A DNA stretch of 64,000 nucleotides. Source: Flavobacterium beibuense (GTDB lineage: Bacteria; Bacteroidota; Bacteroidia; Flavobacteriales; Flavobacteriaceae). The notes beneath the pieces were generated by a model. It was given only the letters and a program-made list of their open reading frames with translations. It was not told where the DNA came from and searched no databases. Below are positions 1 through 8,208 of the stretch, piece by piece. The stretch spans positions 246,367 through 310,366 of the forward strand of contig NZ_JUIW01000006.1 in NCBI RefSeq assembly GCF_004151245.1. The letters run 5' to 3'. How positions within the stretch are numbered: the first letter of the stretch is position 1; each line of letters starts with the position of its first letter. A program made the translations under genes and the position numbers.

Positions 1-1
1 A

Positions 2-79
2 ATAGATGAAAACGGTATTATTGATGAGGTTATAGAAAAGGTAAAGACCAAGGCACATGCCGAACAGATACTAAAATAA
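2..79 (+). CDS. bcp: C-terminal end of thioredoxin-dependent thiol peroxidase (Bcp/PrxQ type), partial
   Basis: The first 25 codons visible here form an open frame that enters from the left edge and ends in TAA. The translated tail contains IDENGIIDEVIEKVKTKAHA, which resembles the last strand and helix of Bcp/PrxQ peroxiredoxins in Flavobacteriaceae (typically DxxGxIxxVxxKVKTKxHAxQIL). Enzymes of this family reduce hydroperoxides in the cytoplasm using thioredoxin. The catalytic cysteine lies outside the window, so the assignment rests on the tail alone. A strong terminator follows immediately and overlaps the stop codon. Confidence 0.7.
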   Translation: MDENGIIDEVIEKVKTKAHAEQILK

Positions 80-108
80 AAAAGCAGCCAACAGGCTGCT
101 TTTTTATT
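75..108. repeat. 34-bp direct repeat, copy 1 (contains the terminator)
   Basis: Bases 75-108 and 2665-2698 match in 33 of 34 positions by eye, differing only in one loop base. The copies are in direct orientation and frame a single AT-rich gene. Confidence 0.8.
78..105 (+). terminator. Rho-independent terminator after bcp
   Basis: An A-tract, a GCAGCC/GGCTGC stem with a 4-base loop and a T-run directly follow the bcp stop. It is almost identical to the terminator at 2668-2695. Confidence 0.9.
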
Positions 109-155
109 TTAGTATCTTCTGGAATTAGAAGTATATTTGGTGAAAATATAAAATC

Positions 156-2663
156 ATGTTTAAAAAAAATATACCTTCTATTTTCTTTTTCTTTCTTTTT
201 TTAGTTGCTAATGCTCAATGTGGGGATTATAGCCGCCTTCTAACTACTGGTCTAAGTAAAATACAGTTCTTTGATGATTTGCATGGTATTGCTTATGGAT
301 ATAATACGTTGATAAAGACAGCAGATGGAGGTGATAGTTGGGAGTTTATTGATTTGCCAATAGTTCCTATGAATTCAAGTGAATTATTAAAAGTTGAAGT
401 GATTGACGAGGACAATGCCGTTATTGCAGCATATAAAACCTTATTTAAAACTGATGATAAAGGTCAATCATGGTATCCAATTCCTTTGGAGATTCAAAGT
501 TTAGAACTTACATCAGTTAGCTTTATTAATAACCAGACAGGGTTTATACTAGGAAAATCCAATGATGAAGAGATCCATTTATTTACTACCTCAGATGGTG
601 CTAATACTTGGTCTGAATTAACAACTGACATAAATAATATTTCTGAATCAATTATTTCATTAATAGATATGAAGTTTGTTAACGAAAGCATAGGATTTAT
701 TTGGATTGGAGGTACAATATATAAAACTATTGACGGAGGTTATAATTGGCAGCAAATTGAAAATCCGAATAGTCCGTCTTCTATTTTAAAAAAAATAGAG
801 TTGTTAGAAAATGGGCAGCTGTTAGCATCGTTTCATAATGGTCAATTGTCCTATTTTTATATGTCTTCAGATTTAGGCGTATCATGGGAAATTATGCCTG
901 AATTGTCATATGATATGAATGACGAAATATATGCTACTTCTTCTTATTTTGATGTTTTTGAAAATAAAATACTAGTTATAGGTCAAACTACAGGAAGTAA
1001 GGGTCTTATTGTTTATGATTTTGAAAATGGAGTAATAGAAAATACCTTTAATATTCAAGCTTTTTTTTCAGAGTTTAATGATGTATGTGTAATAAATGAA
1101 AATACTATATATATAGTAAATAAATACGGTTTAGGATCTGACATGACATTAGGAAGAGAAATTTATAAAACTATTGATGGAGGAAATAATTGGGAGAGAT
1201 TTGATGCACTTTCTTTGATGGGTGATTCTACTCAGACTAAATTATTGTCTAAAAGTAATGATAAATATGTATTTTTTAATTATGGTGGGTCTTTAGCTTC
1301 AGGACCAAAATTTAGTATATATACTTCTGATAATAACGGTGTAACATGGAAAGAGAAAGTAAGTCAAATAGAATCGGGCAATCTTTTGAATGTAATGCAA
1401 AATTATATTTGTTACATAACTTTTTCAGAAACCTTTGAAGGAATCTTGCATGAATCATTTGATTTTGGTGATACCTGGGCAGAAACTACATTTGCATTTC
1501 CTACATTTTCAAATACCCCGATTAATAGTTTATCACAATTTGAACAGTTAGGTCAAAATACCCTGATAAGAAAAATGTCTGGCGAAGGTACTATATCTTC
1601 TGATAAAGGAGAGACATGGACTTATATTAACTTACCGGATGCTATTGAAGATTCTGGTTTGGCAAATATTGAAGTCAAATCATTAGATGAAATATATGTA
1701 TGGGGGGTAAATGATTTAGGAGATATGATAAATTTTGATTTTTATTTATATAAATCTGTTGATTTAGGTCAAACATGGGTTCAAATAGTTGATTTGCCAA
1801 ATGTGGGGGTAGGTAATGCTATTTTTGGGGATGAAGAAGCACTTATTTCAGTAGGAAATAATATTTATTACAAATTAGATTTGAGTAGTAATAGTTATTC
1901 GCAAATAACTTTTATTCATCCTATGAATGAAACTTATGTCATTCCTGAGAATTTACTTATTCTTTCTGATGATATTTGGGTTTTACTTACAAATAGCATT
2001 TATATATCTAATGATGATGGTCAAACTTGGAATCAAAAAAATTGTAGTGTTTGTGATCCTCAAACATTAAAGGCTATTATTAATTCTGAAGGGAAAATTA
2101 TATTGAGTAGCAAAAAAGGTATTGAAAGATTGGAACCATACGTTCCAAGTATACCTGTACTAATAGGTAATACAACCGTATATCTTGATTCTGAAGAGAA
2201 CTATTATGTGGCATATGATGGTTATGCCGATGCTGAGTGGGAATTAGTATCTGGTGGTAATATTGGTAATACAAATACAGAAGCACAGTATATTACAGTT
2301 AACTGGACAGAGCCAGGAGATCATGATATTAAAGTAAAACATATAAATGATTGTGGAGAATCCGATTATGCGATATTAACAGTTACTGTTCTTAATGAAC
2401 TATCTATAGATGATTTATCTAAATCTGATGTCATTGTATCACCTAACCCTTTTAGTGATGAGGTTAATATAACACTCGAGAACTTAGATGGAAAGTCAGA
2501 GGTTAAGATTGTCTCATTAGCAGGACAAGTTGTTTTTGAAAAAGTGTATGATGACTCATCTGAAATTATTATTAAAAACTTAAACAAGCTCTCGTCAGGA
2601 GTATATCTTTTGATAATTGAGAATGATGATAGCAGTTATGTAAAGAAAATTGTAAAAAGGTAA
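156..2663 (+). CDS. Secreted BNR/Asp-box repeat protein with T9SS type A sorting domain
   Basis: This 835-residue protein begins with a signal peptide (MFKKNIPSIFFFFLFLVANA, then QC). It carries many degenerate Asp-box motifs such as YKTIDGGYNW and YKTIDGGNNW, which suggests a beta-propeller of the sortilin/YCF48-like class. A PKD/Ig-like segment sits at about residues 665-750. The last ~75 residues are a T9SS type A domain (VIVSPNPFSDEVNI to the end), so the product should cross the outer membrane by type IX secretion and be released or attached to the surface. The gene is much more AT-rich than its neighbours: only 13 of 60 bases at 1081-1140 are G/C, against 30 of 60 at 4621-4680. It stands alone between two near-identical terminators. 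The ligand or substrate is unknown. Confidence 0.85.
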   Translation: MFKKNIPSIFFFFLFLVANAQCGDYSRLLTTGLSKIQFFDDLHGIAYGYNTLIKTADGGDSWEFIDLPIVPMNSSELLKVEVIDEDNAVIAAYKTLFKTDDKGQSWYPIPLEIQSLELTSVSFINNQTGFILGKSNDEEIHLFTTSDGANTWSELTTDINNISESIISLIDMKFVNESIGFIWIGGTIYKTIDGGYNWQQIENPNSPSSILKKIELLENGQLLASFHNGQLSYFYMSSDLGVSWEIMPELSYDMNDEIYATSSYFDVFENKILVIGQTTGSKGLIVYDFENGVIENTFNIQAFFSEFNDVCVINENTIYIVNKYGLGSDMTLGREIYKTIDGGNNWERFDALSLMGDSTQTKLLSKSNDKYVFFNYGGSLASGPKFSIYTSDNNGVTWKEKVSQIESGNLLNVMQNYICYITFSETFEGILHESFDFGDTWAETTFAFPTFSNTPINSLSQFEQLGQNTLIRKMSGEGTISSDKGETWTYINLPDAIEDSGLANIEVKSLDEIYVWGVNDLGDMINFDFYLYKSVDLGQTWVQIVDLPNVGVGNAIFGDEEALISVGNNIYYKLDLSSNSYSQITFIHPMNETYVIPENLLILSDDIWVLLTNSIYISNDDGQTWNQKNCSVCDPQTLKAIINSEGKIILSSKKGIERLEPYVPSIPVLIGNTTVYLDSEENYYVAYDGYADAEWELVSGGNIGNTNTEAQYITVNWTEPGDHDIKVKHINDCGESDYAILTVTVLNELSIDDLSKSDVIVSPNPFSDEVNITLENLDGKSEVKIVSLAGQVVFEKVYDDSSEIIIKNLNKLSSGVYLLIIENDDSSYVKKIVKR

Positions 2664-2664
2664 C

Positions 2665-2698
2665 AATAAAAAAGCAGCCAACCGGCTGCTTTTTTATT
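2665..2698. repeat. 34-bp direct repeat, copy 2 (contains the terminator)
   Basis: Partner of the copy at 75-108. Together the two copies bracket the T9SS gene at 156-2663. Confidence 0.8.
2668..2695. terminator. Bidirectional terminator between convergent genes
   Basis: A symmetrical A-tract / GCAGCC...GGCTGC / T-tract hairpin lies between the stop of the T9SS gene and the stop of the transglutaminase-like gene, whose stop codon it overlaps. It can serve both strands. Confidence 0.9.
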
Positions 2699-3788
2699 GA
2701 ATATTTACTTTGAAATAAAAGGCTGTTGGCCATCCATCTATTCCAACCTCTATATTTCTTATCCTGTCATCACGTATCATGTAATCAAACACTATAGTTG
2801 TATCTTTAACTTCCCTTTTAAAATCAACTGAGTCTTTCCATTCCATATAGAATACACTATTACTGTCTTTATCAATATAATAACTTTCTATAGGTTTTAA
2901 TACCGAGGTTCTGTTTGTGTTGTTTCTTATCCTTACCAGGTGTGGTCCTGCATAATTAACTACTTTAAGCTTAAAATGGATAACGTTACCAACCCTTGCA
3001 TTAATTATACCTGATTCAGGTTTGACGATTTTTATGTAAGGTATAATTCCTTTTTCGTAATAAGGTTGATTTTTATAGTCTTCCATAGCATTTACGTATG
3101 GTTTATGTCTTATCCACTCAGGGTCTTCAGGAAAGTGGTCAATCAGTAGTTTGTCGTGAGGAATAAGCCAATAAAAATCATTACGGCGTTTAACAAAACT
3201 TTCGAGTTTTCCTTTTTCATTTTTAAAACAAAAACCGGCTCCCCAGGTTGCATCTATATGGTAGTATTTGTCATCAATGAGCATTACGTTCCAGGCATGA
3301 TCAAGCTTTCCTGTTTTTCCTATTTCCCCTTTTTTCTGTTTTATATATCCGCTAACAACAGAACTTTGTATACCGGATAAGTCACACATTTTTTTAAATA
3401 GCCACGAATATCCGGAACAGATCGCTTTCTTTTTAGTAATTATATTTTTTAAATAGTTGTCTTCCCATTTGGCGTATGCTTTACCATACTCTTTTCCTGC
3501 CTTATGCTCAGGCATGCCCATATCGCCGTCACCTTTATTATATGCTTTATAGTCGTATTCTATATTTTCTGTAATCCACATAAATATGGCACGGCTTTTC
3601 TCCAGCTGTGTAGTACAGTTTTTGGTTAGTTCACTAACTAATAAAGGTATGTCTCCTTTGTACTGGGTATAAACAGCAAGGCTATCAATTTCGTAATAAG
3701 GATTGTTGAATTTATAAAGCTTCTTTTCCTGAGCATTGCTTAAAAGGGTAAAGAGGATAAGGGTAAAGTAAATAAGTATTTTTTTCAT
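2694..3788 (-). CDS. Secreted transglutaminase-like (cysteine protease fold) protein
   Basis: This 364-residue protein has a signal peptide (MKKILIYFTLILFTLLSNAQ). A transglutaminase-like core runs from about residue 60 to 185, with the expected triad visible as C124 (KKKAICSGYSWLF), H164 (KLDHAWNVML) and D179 (YYHIDATWG). This arrangement matches the kyphoscoliosis-peptidase-like bacterial family. The last ~120 residues are beta-rich and unassigned. It probably acts in the periplasm or at the surface as a peptidase or amidase; the substrate cannot be told from sequence. It is a single gene ending at a bidirectional terminator. Confidence 0.8.
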   Translation of the reverse strand: MKKILIYFTLILFTLLSNAQEKKLYKFNNPYYEIDSLAVYTQYKGDIPLLVSELTKNCTTQLEKSRAIFMWITENIEYDYKAYNKGDGDMGMPEHKAGKEYGKAYAKWEDNYLKNIITKKKAICSGYSWLFKKMCDLSGIQSSVVSGYIKQKKGEIGKTGKLDHAWNVMLIDDKYYHIDATWGAGFCFKNEKGKLESFVKRRNDFYWLIPHDKLLIDHFPEDPEWIRHKPYVNAMEDYKNQPYYEKGIIPYIKIVKPESGIINARVGNVIHFKLKVVNYAGPHLVRIRNNTNRTSVLKPIESYYIDKDSNSVFYMEWKDSVDFKREVKDTTIVFDYMIRDDRIRNIEVGIDGWPTAFYFKVNIQ

Positions 3789-3821
3789 TAAAAAGTAAGG
3801 TGATAAAGCGTAAATATAAAG

Positions 3822-3847
3822 AAAAAGCAGCCAATCGGCTGCTTTTT
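3822..3847 (-). terminator. Rho-independent terminator of the 3852-5321 gene
   Basis: A third member of the GCAGCC/GGCTGC hairpin family with flanking A- and T-tracts. It is read on the minus strand after the stop at 3852. Confidence 0.85.
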
Positions 3848-3851
3848 GATA

Positions 3852-5321
3852 TTATTGGTTTTGTTCTGCTACAAGTTTTTTAGGATCGTAACCAAACAAA
3901 TGGTTTTTCTTAATGGTTTCGGCTACACCCGGAGGGAGCATATCTTCCCAACCCGATTTTCCTTTGCTTATCATTTTTAATACCTCACGGGAGAAGATGT
4001 CAAGGTGATGTTCGTCCACATCCTTAATATCTATAACCTTACCATTGAATTTAAAGAACTTATAAAGTTCTTTCATTCTTGGGTGTACCATAAGGTTTTC
4101 AGAATCAACAATCTCGCCATTTTCTTTCATAGGGTACAAGAATACTTTAAGGTCGCGGTAGAATAGTTTACCAAATGCCTCGAGTATACCTCCGCTAAGG
4201 TGGCGATAGTATTTTTCGTCAAATATATCTACCAGGTTGTTTACACCCATTGCAAGTCCCATGCGGGCTTTGGTGTAGCTGGAGAAGTATTCAACTACTT
4301 TGTAATATTCCTGGAAATTGGAAATCATAACCGTTTGCCCCAGCGAACAAAGCAGTTCTGCTCTGTCCATAAAGTCACGCTCATCAATCTCCCCTTCAGA
4401 TCGAAGGTTAGAAAGGGTGATTTCAAATATTACAAGAGCTTTATCTTTCTCAACTTTGTTTTCTTCGATAAACATTTGGTATGATTTCTCATACATGTCC
4501 ATGTTTACCTTAGTAACCGGGCGGAAGCTACCTCTTAATGCAAGAATATTTTTCTTGTAAAGGATGGCTGCCGGAAGTATGTTGTGGCCATCCGGGCCAA
4601 ACATTACCGCATCGGTCATTCCGTTTTTAACAAGCTGAAGGCTCATTAAGCGGTTATCCACATCGGCAAAGCGCGGACCTGAAAAGTTGATAGTATCAAT
4701 TTCAAGCTGGTCTTTGTCTAAGTGATCGTATAAATAGCGTAAAAGTTTTTTAGGATCGTTGTATTTGTAGTAAGCACCATAAATAAGGTTAACACCCAGT
4801 ATACCCAGTGTTTCCTGTTGTAGCCTGGCATCGTTTTCCTTAAAACGTATGTGAAGGGTAATTTCGTTATAATCTTCATCAGGTTCAACCTGGTATTTAA
4901 TACCTATCCATCCGTGGCCTTTAAACTGCTTGGCAAAGTCTATGGTAGCAACGGTATTGGCATAGCTAAAAAACATCTTGTTGGGGTGCTTATCCCTTTT
5001 TAGCCTGTTTTCAATAAGCCTTACCTCATGTGCCAGCATTTTTTTAAGTCGGCTTTCGGTTACATATCTGCCGTCTTCTTCGTTACCGTAGATGGCGTCG
5101 CTAAAGTCTTTGTCGTAAGCAGACATGGCTTTTGCTATCGTACCCGAAGAACCACCAGCCCTGAAAAAATGGCGGACGGTTTCCTGTCCGGCGCCTATTT
5201 CTGCAAAAGTACCGTATATGTTCTCGTTAAGGTTTATCCTTAGAGCCTTGTCCTTTATAGAAGGAACGTGCTCAATAATCTTGTCTCCTTTCAGAGTGAT
5301 ATCAGAATCTTTTAATTTCAT
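3852..5321 (-). CDS. Conserved cytoplasmic protein of unknown function
   Basis: This 489-residue protein has no signal peptide and no membrane segment. I recognise it as a strongly conserved Bacteroidota family (opening INLNENIYGTFAEIGAGQET and FRAGGSSGTIAKAMSAYDKD). Automated annotation often labels it nicotinate-nucleotide adenylyltransferase or TonB-dependent receptor. Neither fits what is visible: there is no (H/T)xGH nucleotidyltransferase signature, no plug domain and no barrel. A good -7 box (TAACTTTG, minus strand, 5341-5348) lies just upstream, so the ATG at 5321 is well supported. It is transcribed divergently from the MBL hydrolase gene and ends at its own terminator. No function is assigned. 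Confidence 0.8.
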   Translation of the reverse strand: MKLKDSDITLKGDKIIEHVPSIKDKALRINLNENIYGTFAEIGAGQETVRHFFRAGGSSGTIAKAMSAYDKDFSDAIYGNEEDGRYVTESRLKKMLAHEVRLIENRLKRDKHPNKMFFSYANTVATIDFAKQFKGHGWIGIKYQVEPDEDYNEITLHIRFKENDARLQQETLGILGVNLIYGAYYKYNDPKKLLRYLYDHLDKDQLEIDTINFSGPRFADVDNRLMSLQLVKNGMTDAVMFGPDGHNILPAAILYKKNILALRGSFRPVTKVNMDMYEKSYQMFIEENKVEKDKALVIFEITLSNLRSEGEIDERDFMDRAELLCSLGQTVMISNFQEYYKVVEYFSSYTKARMGLAMGVNNLVDIFDEKYYRHLSGGILEAFGKLFYRDLKVFLYPMKENGEIVDSENLMVHPRMKELYKFFKFNGKVIDIKDVDEHHLDIFSREVLKMISKGKSGWEDMLPPGVAETIKKNHLFGYDPKKLVAEQNQ

Positions 5322-5340
5322 GGAAGTGCAATGATATTTG

Positions 5341-5348
5341 CAAAGTTA
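5341..5348 (-). promoter_or_regulatory. -7 box TAACTTTG for the 5321 gene
   Basis: A perfect TAnnTTTG Bacteroidota -7 element on the minus strand. TTT replaces TTG 20 bases upstream at the -33 position. Confidence 0.55.
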
Positions 5349-5380
5349 GGAAAAGAGGACTTTTAATAAAAGATAAATCC

Positions 5381-5388
5381 TATTTTTG
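5381..5388 (+). promoter_or_regulatory. -7 box TATTTTTG for the 5403 gene
   Basis: A TAnnTTTG match 14 bases before the GTG start of the MBL gene. No clear -33 TTG at the usual spacing. Confidence 0.4.
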
Positions 5389-5402
5389 TAAAAAAATAAC
5401 GT

Positions 5403-6170
5403 GTGATTAAAGTATGGTTTTTAGGAACGGGAACTTCACAGGGCATACCTGTAATAGGATGTAACGACCCTGTTTGCCTTAGTAATGACCCCAGGGATAA
5501 GCGCCTTCGCGTATCGGTACTGATACAGTGGGACGATTATTCATACGTTATTGACTGCGGTCCTGATTTCAGGCAACAGATGCTTACTTCCCAATCCCAG
5601 AAACTTGACGGCATATTATTTACCCACGAACATGCAGACCATACCGCCGGACTTGATGATATAAGACCTTTTTTCTTCCGTCAGGGAGATATTCCCATAT
5701 ATGCCCATAAAAGGGTTTTAACCGAGCTTGAAAAAAGATTTGATTATATTTTTGAACAGGAAAACAAATATCCGGGAGCACCTTCTGTAAAAGAGCATGA
5801 GGTAAGAAACAATGAGCCTTTTACATTGGGTAATAAAACCGTAATTCCGGTGAATATAATGCATGGCAGCCTACAGGTTTTTGGATACAGAATTGATGAT
5901 TTCGCTTACCTGACTGATGTTAAGGTAGTTGAAGCCGAGGAAAGAGATAAACTTAAAGGGTTGAAAGTACTGGTGGTTAGCGCTCTTAGGGAGGCGGAGC
6001 ATCCTACGCATTTTAATCTTGATGAGGCTCTTGCGTTTATAAATGAGATTAAACCGGAAAGGGCTTACCTTACCCATATTAGCCATTTGATGGGATTTCA
6101 TGCCGAAGTGCAAAATAAATTACCGGAAAATGTGTTTTTAGCTTATGATAACCTACAAATAACCCTATAA
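5403..6170 (+). CDS. MBL-fold metallo-hydrolase (PhnP/phosphodiesterase-like)
   Basis: This 255-residue cytoplasmic protein shows the metallo-beta-lactamase signature H75-E-H77-A-D79-H80 (ILFTHEHADHTAGLDD). The N-terminus FLGTGTSQGIPVIGC and the cysteine-containing region CNDPVCLSNDPRDKR are typical of the PhnP-like/cyclic phosphodiesterase branch. A later metal ligand is seen in the YLTHISHLMG region. It probably hydrolyses a phosphodiester; the substrate is unknown. The start is GTG, because no ATG precedes the conserved first strand. The next gene begins 8 bases after the stop, so the two are likely cotranscribed. Confidence 0.85.
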   Translation: MIKVWFLGTGTSQGIPVIGCNDPVCLSNDPRDKRLRVSVLIQWDDYSYVIDCGPDFRQQMLTSQSQKLDGILFTHEHADHTAGLDDIRPFFFRQGDIPIYAHKRVLTELEKRFDYIFEQENKYPGAPSVKEHEVRNNEPFTLGNKTVIPVNIMHGSLQVFGYRIDDFAYLTDVKVVEAEERDKLKGLKVLVVSALREAEHPTHFNLDEALAFINEIKPERAYLTHISHLMGFHAEVQNKLPENVFLAYDNLQITL

Positions 6171-6177
6171 CCCAATT

Positions 6178-6678
6178 ATGAAAAAGAACATTTTTTTATA
6201 CCTGTTTATTTTCTCTTTACTTATTAATGTTTTTACATACATGTACTTTACTAATAAGATGAAGTTTGAATCTACCAGAATTGAAAACCTTGAAATTAAG
6301 ACTAACTCCTTAAAAGACAGTCTTAAAATGGAATCGGATAAGTTGTATGATGCTAATTATTTCACTTTAGAGCAAAATAATAATGCACAGGAATACTTTG
6401 CCGGTATGGATATAGAGAAGATACAAATAGCTGTAAGAGATGCTATTTATTCAGGTAACGCTAAAGCAGGAGGGAACCCTTTAATAAACTATCCGCAGAT
6501 AGAAGGAAGGCCTTTTACAATTAACAGCTATAAGATACTTAATAACCGTTGGGTAATTGTCGATTTTTCTAACGGGAAAGTTTATGGAGAATCTATACTT
6601 AAATATTTTGTTGAAGACGACGGAAGCATAACTTTTGAGACTGCTGAGTCACTTTTACATGCCAATACGTTTAATTAA
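6178..6678 (+). CDS. Hypothetical membrane-anchored protein
   Basis: This 166-residue protein has an N-terminal hydrophobic anchor at about residues 4-24, a short predicted coiled coil at about 30-60 (IENLEIKTNSLKDSLKMES) and a compact C-terminal domain at about 75-166 that contains NNRWVIVDFSNGKVYGE. I do not recognise the family. It follows the MBL hydrolase by 7 bases and precedes a lipoprotein gene by 33 bases, so the three could form an operon. Confidence 0.65.
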   Translation: MKKNIFLYLFIFSLLINVFTYMYFTNKMKFESTRIENLEIKTNSLKDSLKMESDKLYDANYFTLEQNNNAQEYFAGMDIEKIQIAVRDAIYSGNAKAGGNPLINYPQIEGRPFTINSYKILNNRWVIVDFSNGKVYGESILKYFVEDDGSITFETAESLLHANTFN

Positions 6679-6711
6679 TTTTCGTATTTTAGATTAATCA
6701 AATAGAAGACG

Positions 6712-7194
6712 ATGAAAAAGTTATTGATGCTGCTGTTTGCAGGACTGTCATTTATTTCCTGTGAGCAAATGCTTAAAGATCGTGGAGGGGATGCAGAAGT
6801 TGAGCCGGAGAAAAAAGTTGTTTTAGGGAATGATAAGGATGCTAAAGGATGTGTTACTTCTGCAGGATACAGATGGTCTTTATTAAAGAAGGAATGTATA
6901 AGGGTTTTTGAAGACGGATACAGACTTAATCCGTTAAACGAACTGAAAGAAACAGGAAACTCGCTAAGCGCTTTTATTATTTTTAATGATGATAAGTCGG
7001 TTGCAGAACTGTTTTTACCCGATGGTTCAAAATCTTATCTTTTGTCTAAAAAAGAAGACGGGATTTATAAGTCAGATGAATGGGAACTTGAAGTTAATAA
7101 AGACTATACCTTATCTAAAAACGGTGTAGCAGCTTATGCCGGAGCACTTATTGAAGAGCACCGCGTAACAGGAGATGATAACGAACAGAGTTAA
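6712..7194 (+). CDS. Small lipoprotein, function unknown
   Basis: This 160-residue protein has a lipobox (LSFISC, Cys17), so it should be lipid-anchored in the envelope. The mature part starts with a charged linker and includes a GCVTSAGYRWSLLKKECIRV segment whose two cysteines could form a disulfide. The rest looks like small beta-sandwich sequence. It is the last gene of the 5403-7194 group and is followed by a strong terminator. No family assignment. Confidence 0.7.
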   Translation: MKKLLMLLFAGLSFISCEQMLKDRGGDAEVEPEKKVVLGNDKDAKGCVTSAGYRWSLLKKECIRVFEDGYRLNPLNELKETGNSLSAFIIFNDDKSVAELFLPDGSKSYLLSKKEDGIYKSDEWELEVNKDYTLSKNGVAAYAGALIEEHRVTGDDNEQS

Positions 7195-7210
7195 AAAAAT
7201 ATACAGTAAT

Positions 7211-7239
7211 AAAAAAGGCGGTTTTAAACCGCCTTTTTT
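7211..7239. terminator. Bidirectional terminator
   Basis: A hairpin GGCGGTTT/AAACCGCC flanked by A6 and T6 lies between the convergent genes ending at 7194 and 7238. Confidence 0.9.
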
Positions 7240-7885
7240 ATTTTTTTAGCCATGCTAATAAATCGTAGAAGTTTTGCGGTGTTACACCATGCCCTACAGG
7301 GTATTCATGATACTCCACATCAAGATTAAGGTCTTTTAGTACTTCCGGGGCTTTTCTTGCCCAGTCTACCGGTATTACCTGATCTACCACACCGTGAGAT
7401 ATAAAGAAGCGTAGTTTTTCAATATCTTTTATATTAAAGCCTTTTTCAATAATATCAAGGTTAAGGTAACCGCTAAGAGCTACTACTCGCTGTATCTTTT
7501 CAGGATAGGTAAGCGCGATAGAATAGCTTAAAATAGCTCCCTGGCTAAAGCCTAAAAGGGTAACCTTGTCTGCATCTATAGGATATTTTTCTAAAAGCTC
7601 ATCAATAAACTTTACTATCAGTTCCCTTGATTCTATTGCCTGATTGTCATCAGAGAATTTATTCATATCCGAATCAAAGCTAATGGCATACCAGGCGTTT
7701 CCGTATGGAGGGATTTGGTAGGGTGCCCTTGCAGAGATTATATAGTATTCTTCGGGTAACTGAGAAGCAAAAGAAAACAAATCTTCTTCGTTACTGCCAT
7801 AACCGTGCAGCAGCAGAATTAACGGATTCTTTTCCTGTTTTACTTTAGGCTCTCTTATTAAATAATATAAAGATTCACTCATCAT
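7238..7885 (-). CDS. Phospholipase/carboxylesterase family alpha/beta hydrolase
   Basis: This 215-residue protein has a nucleophile elbow GFSQG (S114), a catalytic aspartate in SHGVVDQVIP (D168) and a histidine in YPVGHG (H199), the triad of the Est/YpfH-like carboxylesterase family. The oxyanion loop LLHGYGSNEEDL is at residues 25-36. There is no signal peptide, so it is probably cytoplasmic. Its start codon overlaps the upstream stop as TAATG (sharing one base), so translation is likely coupled. A second ATG follows the first immediately and could also be used. Confidence 0.85.
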   Translation of the reverse strand: MMSESLYYLIREPKVKQEKNPLILLLHGYGSNEEDLFSFASQLPEEYYIISARAPYQIPPYGNAWYAISFDSDMNKFSDDNQAIESRELIVKFIDELLEKYPIDADKVTLLGFSQGAILSYSIALTYPEKIQRVVALSGYLNLDIIEKGFNIKDIEKLRFFISHGVVDQVIPVDWARKAPEVLKDLNLDVEYHEYPVGHGVTPQNFYDLLAWLKK

Positions 7886-8208
7886 TAAAGTCCTTTAAAA
7901 AGTTTTTGAAAAAACGGACCAACTATTGGTGCTAATGACATTTGTCCCTGTATAGCTCCTAAAAAACCAAATACCCAAAGTATAAAAAAGAACAGGTAGA
8001 AAGCAGAACTCACCATCCAGCTGTCAAAATATCCGATAGGGTAACCTAAAGCTAAAAAAGTAAGTATTAATCCTAATGCCTGGCGTATATGAAAAGAGGC
8101 AAACGGGCTTTTTGTTTCACTGTTTTGAACAATAGCTATAATAGTACCTATTATGGTTAAGTAACTTATTATGGCAATGGTTTTTCCGTTATTATTTTCG
8201 GTATTCAT
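7885..8208 (-). CDS. Small DUF4870-like membrane protein
   Basis: This 107-residue protein has about three hydrophobic segments (about 8-28, 45-62 and 66-90). The FASFHIRQALGLIL segment after the first helix is characteristic of the DUF4870/Tic20-like membrane protein family, whose function is not established. Both ends overlap neighbours by a single base (TAATG), so it sits inside a translationally coupled operon between the dihydroorotase-like protein and the esterase. Confidence 0.75.
   Translation of the reverse strand: MNTENNNGKTIAIISYLTIIGTIIAIVQNSETKSPFASFHIRQALGLILTFLALGYPIGYFDSWMVSSAFYLFFFILWVFGFLGAIQGQMSLAPIVGPFFQKLFKGL

Noticed and set aside
75..108. Insertion-sequence ends or attachment sites at the 34-bp repeats
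   Set aside because: They fold as ordinary terminators and no transposase or integrase gene lies between them, so only recombination between terminators is proposed.
3852..5321. Labelling this gene nicotinate-nucleotide adenylyltransferase or TonB-dependent receptor
   Set aside because: No (H/T)xGH nucleotidyltransferase motif, no signal peptide, plug or barrel can be seen.
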